A DNA stretch of 50,897 bases from Chloroflexota bacterium. GTDB lineage: Bacteria > Chloroflexota > Limnocylindria > QHBO01. The stretch lies in contig JAILWI010000009.1 in the NCBI GenBank assembly GCA_025699005.1, forward strand, positions 1 to 50,897, in the 5' to 3' direction. Shown here piece after piece: positions 37,195 to 44,676 of the stretch (positions within the stretch are counted from its first letter, which is position 1; each line of letters starts with the position of its first letter). The translations under genes and the position numbers were made by a program. The notes under the pieces are model-generated. The model was given only the letters and a program-made list of their open reading frames with translations. It was not told the DNA's origin and did not search any database.

Positions 37195-38250
37195 GGGACG
37201 CACATCATGAAGGGAAGCGAGCGTTCGGACCAGACCCCCCGAGGCGCCAGAGTCGGGCCCCGGCGTTGGCGTCGCTCTACGTGAGGAAGTAGAGCCCGTA
37301 TCGGGCTCGCCGGTGGTCTTGCTGTGGCGTCGCTGATGAGCGACGGGCATCAGCAGGTAGTACGGGAGCCAATAGGGACTGACAGCCAGGCCTGCCAATC
37401 CCGGTAGTCGCTTCCACAGCAGCGCTGCCGACAGCGGAATGCCTACCGCCAGCCAAGCAATTCCAACGGCTCGGGAAGGACCATAGTTCCAGGGCTTGTC
37501 CGCCTCGTAGCCGCCGATCCAGGTGAGGACTTCCCACCACTGTGCGAGCCACGGCACGACGAGCACACCGTGCGCCGCGGTCATCCCTACGAATGGCCAG
37601 CGGAGCCGCGGCTCCACCCAGAGCAGATACAGCAGCACCGGGAGTTGCACGGGACGGGGCATTAGCAGGCAGCTCGCGAGGTAGCCGTACTGCGCCCACC
37701 GGACGTCGCGCAGTGCTAGCACGGCGAGAACAACAACAAAGGTGAAAACGTTCCCAGCGGCAAGGTCTGTCCAGAACGGCCAACTCACTGCAACAACTGC
37801 AATCAGCCATCGGTCGCGAAGCAGTACAAGAGCCATCAGGTGAGCGAAGGCAAACGCGGGGTAGCCTACGGAGACCACCGGCACCATCAGAGCGGCCATG
37901 ACTGGCGAGTAGAGAAAGGGCCGCGGATCGGCATACGGAGACTGCCCCGATACAAGCCGCTCGGCGGCGAGCGCGTAAGTCCGCCAATCCGGAAGGGGAT
38001 CGGCAGTCCAGTTCGAATACACAGTCAAGGCGACAGGTAGAGCATTGAGCGCGGCAAATAGGATCAGGGCGGCAAGATGAACGGCCCGAGACCGGCGTGC
38101 AGCTGCTCCGAACCAGCGAATCGCTACTCTCGCGGGTCTGGAACGCCGGCGCTCAGTCTCCACCAGCAACGTGGGCGCGAATCCGCTTCTGGCGGCGATC
38201 GGCGATCGGGCCTGCGCGCACCAGCTCCACACCGACGAATAGCCATACAC
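37195..38250 (-). CDS. GT87-like polytopic membrane protein, in frame with metE
   Basis: About 352 codons run from ATG 38250 and continue into metE with no stop. The protein has roughly eight helices and the hallmark of the local GT87 paralogues: an early acidic loop DWRTYALAAERLVSGQSPYA followed by a YSP motif, and a later WLPYYLLMP helix. GT87 enzymes (DUF2029, as in PimE) are integral-membrane mannosyltransferases using polyprenyl-phosphate sugars; the first-loop Asp is the presumed catalytic base. After YYLLMPVAHQ the sequence loses membrane character and reads like low-complexity linker (SKTTGEPDTGSTSSRRATPT). A frameshift, a lost stop or a genuine fusion are all possible. The alternative frame at this point ends RYGLYFLT-stop at 37277. 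Confidence 0.6.
37292..37308 (-). terminator. Hairpin at the GT87-metE junction
   Basis: GAGCCCG and CGGGCTC form a perfect 7-bp stem around a three-base ATA loop on the - strand. The bases downstream on that strand are TACTTCCTC, moderately pyrimidine-rich. It falls at the end of the membrane domain and before metE, as a gene-end terminator would. Confidence 0.45.
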
Positions 38251-38552
38251 CGGCAGTCGATGCGGCGCGTCGAGCCCGAAGCGTCACCGCGGGCGCCCGT
38301 CTCGCCGAATGGCCGCCGGCTAGCGCGCAGCAAACGGCGCGGAGCGCCATACCCGAAAGCTCCTCCCCTATCGCGCCGTGATTGGCGGCGATGCTGAGAT
38401 CCTAGGACTCAGGTGTCATCGGGGCAAGAAATTTCTCCAGTCGTCCGCCTGGGGCGTAGGGCCTACTGGTGCCATGATCCGACGGGGCTATGTCGCGGGA
38501 TTCACGATCCCCCGATACTGCAGGCGCCCACTCCTCCACTCCGAGGTGTCAG
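38251..38552. other. Divergent intergenic region without a recognised gene
   Basis: This 302-base stretch separates the - strand GT87 protein from the + strand 49-residue protein. It holds only spurious open frames. A small inverted repeat (GTAGG-G-CCTAC) lies near 38457. No clear promoter pair was found, though both flanking genes need one. Confidence 0.5.
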
Positions 38553-38702
38553 ATGGAATACCTGCCGCTCTTCCTCCTCTTCATGGCCGCCCTCATCGCC
38601 GGCTATTTCTATCTCGAGAAGGCGAAGAAGCGTGACGCTGCCAAAGGGTCAGCCGATACGACCGTCGCCCCTTCCACGGAGAGCACCGACGAATCGCACT
38701 GA
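38553..38702 (+). CDS. 49-residue single-pass membrane protein
   Basis: The ORF starts at ATG 38553 with GAGG (38543-38546) upstream. Residues 4-20 form one hydrophobic helix (LPLFLLFMAALIAGYFYL), followed by a Lys-rich anchor (EKAKKRDAAK) and a Ser/Thr/Glu tail. No family is recognised. The good start site and clean membrane-anchor design support a real small gene. Confidence 0.5.
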   Translation: MEYLPLFLLFMAALIAGYFYLEKAKKRDAAKGSADTTVAPSTESTDESH

Positions 38703-38741
38703 GCTGCGTAGCTTGACGCACTCGCGCATGCTTGTGCCGTC

Positions 38742-38924
38742 GTGAAAGCCCTGCTCACTGTGCTCTTCATCATCGCCGTGGTTGGGGGCGGCCTGAAGCT
38801 GGCTGGCGTCCGACTTCCATTGATCGACTATCCGATTGGACCGATCGGCGTTGACACACCTGGACCCGCGATGCCCGACATCCAGATAGAGGCGCCAGGA
38901 TTCGGCGAGTTCCCGGTCCCTTGA
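38742..38924 (+). CDS. 60-residue secreted or membrane-anchored small protein
   Basis: This ORF starts at GTG 38742. A short basic-hydrophobic leader (MKALLTVLFIIAVVGGGLKL) is followed by a Pro/Gly/Asp-rich, charge-poor tail (IDYPIGPIGVDTPGPAMPDI). It lies 39 bases after the 49-residue gene and may share its transcript. Function unknown; its low charge and proline content suggest an extended secreted tail. Confidence 0.45.
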   Translation: MKALLTVLFIIAVVGGGLKLAGVRLPLIDYPIGPIGVDTPGPAMPDIQIEAPGFGEFPVP

Positions 38925-38985
38925 CCCGAGGCGGTTTCCACGCATCGCCTCAACGCGGAGGTGGAAGAGGGGCTCCCAACCCGGC

Positions 38986-40134
38986 TCATTTCGCTGGCCA
39001 AGGCCAGGCGACAACGAGCACGGTGATGATGAGGATGCTGGCCATGATCACCCTCGGCCCCTGAGTCTTGGCCAATCGGAGCCATGCAAACCGGCTCGTG
39101 GGTAGATCTTCCGCGGTAGGCGTCAATACCAGCGCCCCAGCGAAGAGCAGAGTGGGCAGATAGTGGTCCCATATGTTCGGAATTACGCTTACGCCAGCGA
39201 TCAGAGCGAGGCCAATGCCAGACAAGCCGCGCGCTGGGATGGCCAGCAATCCAGCGGCTACGACAACTCCACCCCAATCCGGCCACCAGTCGTAGATCAG
39301 CCGCAGGGCTGAGGTAAAAATGACCGCGACGCCGGGTTCGATTGGTACGGACGACCGCAGAGCGGAAACCATTGGCATGATTGCGTCGACGCCTAACCAA
39401 GCGATTGGAATTGCCGTGGCGGTGATTGCCGATCCCACCGCCCACAGGACCGTACGATGACGGCCTTGTCTCGCAAGGGGCACCAGCACCAGAACCGGCC
39501 ATAACTTGGTGGCGACGGCTAGACCTAGCAGAACGCCCGCGGCACGTTCGGCCGATGCTCGATGCGCTGCCACGAACAGGGCCAGTACAGCTAGTACCAG
39601 GTGATTGACATTGCCGAGTACCACATTCGCCGTAAACCAGTAGGCAAGCTGGCCGTAGACGAACACTGCAATGCCTGTCCACGCCCATGCTGGACGAAGC
39701 CGAAGCAAGTGAATTGCATAGACCCACGCGCCAACCCACGCGCCAAATCCGACGACTAGCCAAGCGATGCTTCCGACGCTTTCCGGGACGCTGATGAAGG
39801 GGATGGCCCAGACTGCTGAAGCGGGCGGAAGGTTGTACGCATTTACCGGAAGTGGCCATCCAGGGAATACGAGCGGCTCTCTGTACAGCTCACCGCTGAT
39901 CACGTCGTGAGCGCCGGCGGCGTACACATGCCAGTCGTACAACCAAATCGTCGGCGGCGTAGGATCGCTCGCCATCTCGGCTATCGCCCGCACCAGATAT
40001 GCGAGAGTGAGGCCCCAGGTAGTGCAACCAGCGCCCATGAGCACCACGAGAGGGAGCCGGGGCCTCTGGGAGACCCTCGACAGGTAACGGGCCACAGGTC
40101 CATTTGTGACCGTGAGTCGACCTCGTACGCTCAT
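38986..40134 (-). CDS. GT87-like membrane glycosyltransferase
   Basis: This 382-residue protein starts at ATG 40134, giving an ATGA overlap with the stop of the upstream gene at 40131. A longer reading back to 40245 would run into that gene and is not preferred. It has about nine membrane helices and the early loop YDWHVYAAGAHDVISGELYREP, with the paralogue-family Asp before an aromatic. The C-terminus is hydrophobic (IIMASILIITVLVVAWPWPAK-like, one last helix). Codon use is more AT-rich than in the neighbouring gene at 40979. It is the last gene of the - strand glycan operon. Confidence 0.8.
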   Translation of the reverse strand: MSVRGRLTVTNGPVARYLSRVSQRPRLPLVVLMGAGCTTWGLTLAYLVRAIAEMASDPTPPTIWLYDWHVYAAGAHDVISGELYREPLVFPGWPLPVNAYNLPPASAVWAIPFISVPESVGSIAWLVVGFGAWVGAWVYAIHLLRLRPAWAWTGIAVFVYGQLAYWFTANVVLGNVNHLVLAVLALFVAAHRASAERAAGVLLGLAVATKLWPVLVLVPLARQGRHRTVLWAVGSAITATAIPIAWLGVDAIMPMVSALRSSVPIEPGVAVIFTSALRLIYDWWPDWGGVVVAAGLLAIPARGLSGIGLALIAGVSVIPNIWDHYLPTLLFAGALVLTPTAEDLPTSRFAWLRLAKTQGPRVIMASILIITVLVVAWPWPAK

Positions 40135-40982
40135 GGCTGCGGACCCTGTTCTCCCTGACCCCCCAGCAGACTTCTTGGGTGCAGCGAACGACTGTATAGA
40201 CGCGGAGACGCAATTGCCACCAACACTGAGGCAGCCTGCGGCCACACCACTGGCATCGCAAGAAAAGCAGCAATGGGGATTGCCCAGGCGCGGTTAGTCA
40301 TGGCGCCGCCGCCCACGATCGCCGCCGCGATGACAGTGCGGAGCTCAAGCGGCACCTGGTCACTCAGCATGTTCAGCGAGCGGTCCCCGTTGCTCGATAG
40401 GACGTGAAACCACTCCACCCATCCCGTCGGGCTGAGTAGGAACGAGACGAGCACAAAGCCGCCCGTGGTGCCGAGCGCCCACGCGAGGCGACGCCAATCA
40501 CCACGGACCGCGAACCAGACGATTCCGACCCCGGGAGTCACCTTCGTCAGCAGCGGCAGCGCCCACGCCCCGCCGTACCGGAAGCCGAGGACGATGGCCA
40601 GCGCGTAGAAAATGTGCACGTTCCCGGCATAGAGCTCCATGAGCACCGGCGGGAAGGCGACCGTCCACAGCACCCGCATCCACCACAGCGCCGCGACGGC
40701 AGCGGCGACCCACAGGCCGTAGGCGAGCTCCAGCGGCAGCAATCGAAGCGGGGAGACGAGCTGCGCGAACGCTGGGGAGTAGAGATACGCGCCCTGCGTC
40801 CCGACCTGCGATCGCTGGTACGGATCGGACGGATCGGCGCTCCAGTAGGCGAACGTGTCGATCCCGGGCGGGACGCCCAGGTTGAGCGTGAACGGGATGA
40901 GCTGCAGCCAGGCAGCGAACAGGTACGCGAAACCCGCAACGGCCAACCCCCCACGCACCGCGCGCCAGGGCGGCCGAGTCAC
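40131..40982 (-). CDS. GT87-like membrane glycosyltransferase
   Basis: This 283-residue protein starts at GTG 40982, which overlaps the stop of the gene upstream (GTGA). The first luminal/external loop has GIDTFAYWSADPSDPYQRS, then YLYSPAFAQLVSPL, the same layout as its paralogues. About seven helices are visible, including FLYSRSLHP-rich C-terminus after the last helix. Its 283 residues are short for GT87 (usually 380-420), so it may be a minimal catalytic variant. It is flanked by paralogues in the same chain of overlaps. Confidence 0.78.
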   Translation of the reverse strand: MTRPPWRAVRGGLAVAGFAYLFAAWLQLIPFTLNLGVPPGIDTFAYWSADPSDPYQRSQVGTQGAYLYSPAFAQLVSPLRLLPLELAYGLWVAAAVAALWWMRVLWTVAFPPVLMELYAGNVHIFYALAIVLGFRYGGAWALPLLTKVTPGVGIVWFAVRGDWRRLAWALGTTGGFVLVSFLLSPTGWVEWFHVLSSNGDRSLNMLSDQVPLELRTVIAAAIVGGGAMTNRAWAIPIAAFLAMPVVWPQAASVLVAIASPRLYSRSLHPRSLLGGQGEQGPQP

Positions 40983-41863
40983 GCGGGCGCCTCCGCCGCC
41001 CGTTCCCGGCGCGGGAGACGGCGGACCGCCGCGACGAGCCGATCCCAGTCCAGCGCGAGCATCAGCCAGTAGTACGGCAGCCAGTACGGGGCGGCGAGGA
41101 CGCTGGCGGCGCCGATCCAGCCGCGCAGCGTGAGCAGCAGCGCACCCGGCAGCGCCACCAGCAGCCACAGGTTGCCGATGATCCGACTGGGCGCGTAGTT
41201 GAACTCCGATCCGAGCTCCTCGGGTCCAGCGGAGAGCAGGCGCGCGACCCACTCCGGGCCCCATCCCGACAGGAGCACCCCGACCGCGTGCGCGATGAAG
41301 AGAACGCCGAAGGGGATTCGCCACTCGGGTCGCTGCCAGAGCACCCACGCCACCAGGGGCATCATGAGCGGCCGCGGGATCAGCAGCGCGAGCACCAGGA
41401 ACGCCGCCGTGGCGAGCCGCGAGCCGCGGAGCGACCACACCCCGGCGAGGGCCACGAAGACCATGACGTTGCCGGCGCTGACGTCGAACCAGAACGGCCA
41501 GCTGAGCAGGACCGCGAAGCGCAGGCCCCAGCTGGGCATGGCCAGGGCGGCCAGCACGTGGAGCGCACGCCAGCCCCAGATGCCGATGAAGCCCAGGAAT
41601 CCGGTCCCGTAGGCCAGCACCGGGGAGTACCGGTAGTGGTAGAAGCCGATGTCCGAGTCGTCATAGAGGCCGCCCTCGTGGACGCGGATGCTCGCCTGCC
41701 AGTACGCGAACCAGTCGATGGGGTCGCTGCCGCGGACCATGGCCAGGAGGTTGTTCGCGGCCATCGCGAGGTTGAATGCCAGAAGGACAGCGACCGGGAA
41801 CCACAGCGCTCGGCGCCGCCAGATCGGCTCGCCTCGCCACCATGCCGCGAAGCGCGCGATCAC
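40979..41863 (-). CDS. GT87-like membrane glycosyltransferase
   Basis: This 294-residue protein starts at GTG 41863 (GTGA with the FAD-enzyme stop). The first loop is SDPIDWFAYWQASIRVHEGG, followed by YHYRYSPVLAYG. A PYWLPYYWLMLALDWDR helix near the end matches the one in the protein fused to metE. Seven or so helices are predicted. It sits directly after the oxidoreductase and before another GT87-like gene, indicating a shared assembly pathway. Donor is presumed polyprenyl-phosphate sugar by family knowledge. Confidence 0.8.
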   Translation of the reverse strand: MIARFAAWWRGEPIWRRRALWFPVAVLLAFNLAMAANNLLAMVRGSDPIDWFAYWQASIRVHEGGLYDDSDIGFYHYRYSPVLAYGTGFLGFIGIWGWRALHVLAALAMPSWGLRFAVLLSWPFWFDVSAGNVMVFVALAGVWSLRGSRLATAAFLVLALLIPRPLMMPLVAWVLWQRPEWRIPFGVLFIAHAVGVLLSGWGPEWVARLLSAGPEELGSEFNYAPSRIIGNLWLLVALPGALLLTLRGWIGAASVLAAPYWLPYYWLMLALDWDRLVAAVRRLPRRERAAEAPA

Positions 41864-43137
41864 CGGCCCAGGTGCTGGACGAGCTTCTCGGCGAGCTCGA
41901 CCGAGTAGTTCTGTCCGCGGTCGTGCGGGTAGACCTGGAACATGTTCGCCAGGCTGAGGCCGGCAATCGGAGTCTCGAACGGAGGAATCCGATCTCGATA
42001 CTCGGTGGTGACGATGGGCTGCGCGAATGGCGCGGCAAAGCCCCAGCGCTCGGTGATCCACGACGGGTCGAAGTCCGGGTTGATGCGACGCAGGTGGGGC
42101 GTGAACTCGGCCAGCGCCTCCTCCGGGGTGGAGCGGAGCAGCGGGTCGTCCATCGGCCGGTAGTTGCCCAGGTAGACGAGGTGCCGTCCGCCGTAGTCGG
42201 CAGGGGACTGGTAGTTCGTGTGCTCCACCAGGGCCAGGAAGGGGTAGCCGGGGTCGTTGATGTTCATCCAATAGCTGTCGGTGAGGGGCCGGTCCAGGCT
42301 GAGGATCAGGCAGTGCGCGCCGTAGGCACGCCGCCAGTCATGCCGTTCGCGGTAGGCGTCGGGCAGCTGTGGGGTCAGGCGGCAGGTCAGGGTGGTCGGC
42401 AGCGTCGACACGACATGGTCGAAGCGGTCGGTCGCGTCGCCGGTGGTGATGCGCATCTCCCCATCGGCGGTCGCGATCTCGCGGACCTCGACCCCGAGCC
42501 GGACGTCGCCGCCCGCGTCCCGGACTCGGTCGGCCAGGGCCTGGTACAGGCGCTGGAACCCTCCCCGCAGGTATCCGAGCTCCGCACTGCGGTGATGAAC
42601 GCGAGCCCAGAACCAGGGCAGGGCGATCTCCTCCGCGGCGGCGCCGAACTTGGCCTCCAGCAGCGGAGCCCACACCACCTCGTAGGCGCGTTTCCCCATG
42701 CTGCGGCGGATCCACGCCGCGGCTGTGCGTCCCTCGAGACGAGCCGGCTCGGGCAGCGCGCGCAGGTAGGCAAGCGCGGCACCCATGCGGATCCGGTCGG
42801 CGATAGGCAGCGGGTCGAAACGAAGCAGCGACGCCGGAGAGTCGAGCTGGTGCACGCGTCCGTCTCGCAGGGTCACGGTGCGAGGGCGCGGCCACACCAG
42901 GTCGTCACCCAGCCCGAGCTCGTCGATCAGGCCGGCGACGGCCCGGTCCGAGCGGAAGATGTGGTGATAGAACTTCTCGAGCCACATGCCGGGCTCGATC
43001 TCGAAGCCCGCGGCGAGTCCACCCGGCAGGGGCTCGCGCTCGAACACGGTGACGCGGTCGCCCCGTTGCGTGAGCCGATGGGCGACCGTCAGCCCCAGCG
43101 CCCCCGCGCCGAGGACGGCGATCCGGCGACCGCTCAT
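41860..43137 (-). CDS. FAD-dependent amine-oxidase-fold oxidoreductase
   Basis: This 425-residue protein starts at ATG 43137 (ATGA with the upstream gene). The N-terminal Rossmann motif VLGAGALGLTVAHRLTQRG is followed by a FEREPLPGGLA dinucleotide-binding element; the middle has WEKFYHHIFRSDRAV-type residues and RGGFQRLYQALADRV; the C-terminus ends ANMFQVYPHDRGQNYSVE, a typical FAD-closing segment of the protoporphyrinogen-oxidase/UDP-galactopyranose-mutase superfamily. Being embedded in a GT operon, it may oxidise or rearrange a lipid-linked or nucleotide sugar, but the substrate cannot be assigned. A desaturase-type role is an alternative. Confidence 0.8.
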   Translation of the reverse strand: MSGRRIAVLGAGALGLTVAHRLTQRGDRVTVFEREPLPGGLAAGFEIEPGMWLEKFYHHIFRSDRAVAGLIDELGLGDDLVWPRPRTVTLRDGRVHQLDSPASLLRFDPLPIADRIRMGAALAYLRALPEPARLEGRTAAAWIRRSMGKRAYEVVWAPLLEAKFGAAAEEIALPWFWARVHHRSAELGYLRGGFQRLYQALADRVRDAGGDVRLGVEVREIATADGEMRITTGDATDRFDHVVSTLPTTLTCRLTPQLPDAYRERHDWRRAYGAHCLILSLDRPLTDSYWMNINDPGYPFLALVEHTNYQSPADYGGRHLVYLGNYRPMDDPLLRSTPEEALAEFTPHLRRINPDFDPSWITERWGFAAPFAQPIVTTEYRDRIPPFETPIAGLSLANMFQVYPHDRGQNYSVELAEKLVQHLGR

Positions 43138-44585
43138 GCGCACGGCCCCATGAGCACCTGCTGCTCGTCCCGGTAGCGCTCGCACCACCCGGCCTCCCGC
43201 GCCGGACCGCGGGTGATGGTCGTCTCCGGCGGGAACAGCAGCCACTCCACCCCGGCATCGGCGGCGATGCGCTCCCAGCCGGGATCGCCGGCCCGGATGG
43301 CGGAGTAGTCCTCCAGGATCGACTCGGGGTACATGTCGTTGCGGCCGTCCACGAACACGCGGCCGCCGCTCGGATACAGCTGATTGATCACATAGCCCGC
43401 CCAGCCGTATTCGGCCACGACGCGTGCGTCCGGATCCTCCGACGCCAGGATGGAGACCGCCTCAATGGGGAACTCCTCGTAAGCCGCATCCACGGCCGCC
43501 GCGTCGAGGTTGGAGGGCACCAGGATGATCCAGGCCGCGACGGAGATCGCGATCGCCACGGAACCCTCCATGATTCGCCGGACGAGCGCGATCCGAGCCG
43601 GCACGGTGCCCTGGGTCCGGCGTGGCAGACGAGCCTCGAGGCCCATCGCCAGCGTCGGCAGGCCGAGGAGAGCCGCGACGGGCGCGTTGCGGAGGGCTAG
43701 CAACGACATCGCGATGCCGAGGTAGCCGAGCGCGGCCAGCCATCCCGGCGTCCCGCGCCCGCCATTGGCGGCGACCGCAACGATCATGACCAGCAGCGCC
43801 ACGTGCGCGGGATCGTGGAAATCGGGCGACTGCCACTCAGCGATGTTGGCCAGACCCCAGTCGCTCCCGTCCACGTATCGCAGCGGGTAGATCAGTCCTG
43901 CCGGACCAGCCGGCGTCGCCATGGAGGAGAGGCCGGCGCCAATCACGGCCGCGAGCATCATGCCCCGCGCCCCGGACATCGGCGTCCGGCCTGCGAGGGT
44001 GAAGAGCAGGTACACACCGGCGACGCCCAGACCGATTACATACAGGCCATGCAGATTCGCCCATGCGATGAACAGCGGAATCAGGAGCAACGAACGCAAG
44101 GGCCGGTCCGCGCGGAGGCTCATGAGAAGCACCAGCTCGGCGGCCAGCAAGAGCCAGCTCACGGCCTGCGGCCGAGCGGTCACGTACGGCAGGAAGACGA
44201 TGGCGGCGAGCACCGCGGGCAAGGCCACCGCCACCGTGCGAACCGAGTTGCGGGCGAGGCCCACGGCGACGATGCCGATGCTCGCACCGGCGACGGCACC
44301 GAAGGTGACCAGCAGCAGACCGGGACCGACGGCCGCGAGCATGCCATCCATGAGGAGCTCGCTCAGCCATTCGTGAGGAGTCCACGGTTGGCCCTGCCAC
44401 GTGAAGGAGAACGGGTCGGTGCTGGGCACTCCGGACTCCGCGATGACGCGGCCCGCGGCGACGTGCCAGTAGTAGTCCGGGTCAACGAGACCCTTCGCCG
44501 CGCTCGCAGCCGCGAGGACCACGACGATCACGCCCGCCAAGAGCATGGCAGGCGAGGGCACCCAGACGGGAAGTCGGGCCGACAT
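43134..44585 (-). CDS. GT-C-fold-like polytopic membrane protein
   Basis: This 483-residue protein has about ten helices and a soluble C-terminal domain (about 365-483). The first loop has VDPDYYWHVAAGRVIAESGV, with an acidic DPDYYWH motif resembling the catalytic loop of GT-C enzymes such as oligosaccharyl or arabinosyl transferases. The C-terminal part has YGWAGYVINQL and GRVFVDGRNDMYP. It starts at ATG 44585 and begins the - strand operon; 91 bases separate it divergently from the spermidine-synthase-like gene. No specific sugar is indicated. Confidence 0.75.
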   Translation of the reverse strand: MSARLPVWVPSPAMLLAGVIVVVLAAASAAKGLVDPDYYWHVAAGRVIAESGVPSTDPFSFTWQGQPWTPHEWLSELLMDGMLAAVGPGLLLVTFGAVAGASIGIVAVGLARNSVRTVAVALPAVLAAIVFLPYVTARPQAVSWLLLAAELVLLMSLRADRPLRSLLLIPLFIAWANLHGLYVIGLGVAGVYLLFTLAGRTPMSGARGMMLAAVIGAGLSSMATPAGPAGLIYPLRYVDGSDWGLANIAEWQSPDFHDPAHVALLVMIVAVAANGGRGTPGWLAALGYLGIAMSLLALRNAPVAALLGLPTLAMGLEARLPRRTQGTVPARIALVRRIMEGSVAIAISVAAWIILVPSNLDAAAVDAAYEEFPIEAVSILASEDPDARVVAEYGWAGYVINQLYPSGGRVFVDGRNDMYPESILEDYSAIRAGDPGWERIAADAGVEWLLFPPETTITRGPAREAGWCERYRDEQQVLMGPCA

Positions 44586-44662
44586 CGGCGGGAGTCTACC
44601 CGGTGACGGTACGCACCGGCAGTGGGTCGAAAGGACTACCGTATCGGCTCATCTCCCTGGGG

Positions 44663-44668
44663 TACGCT
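44663..44668 (+). promoter_or_regulatory. Possible -10 element (TACGCT) eight bases before the start
   Basis: TACGCT at 44663-44668 ends eight bases before ATG 44677, the spacing expected for a leaderless message. No Shine-Dalgarno sequence is seen. The match to TATAAT is partial. Confidence 0.3.
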
Positions 44669-44676
44669 TCCGCGCC

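Noticed and set aside
37195..37290. SAM or cobalamin riboswitch before metE
   Set aside because: The space before metE is part of the upstream open frame and is too short; no conserved riboswitch core is visible.
41776..43176. + strand open frame opposite the FAD oxidoreductase
   Set aside because: The opposite strand has the complete Rossmann and FAD motifs; this frame has none.
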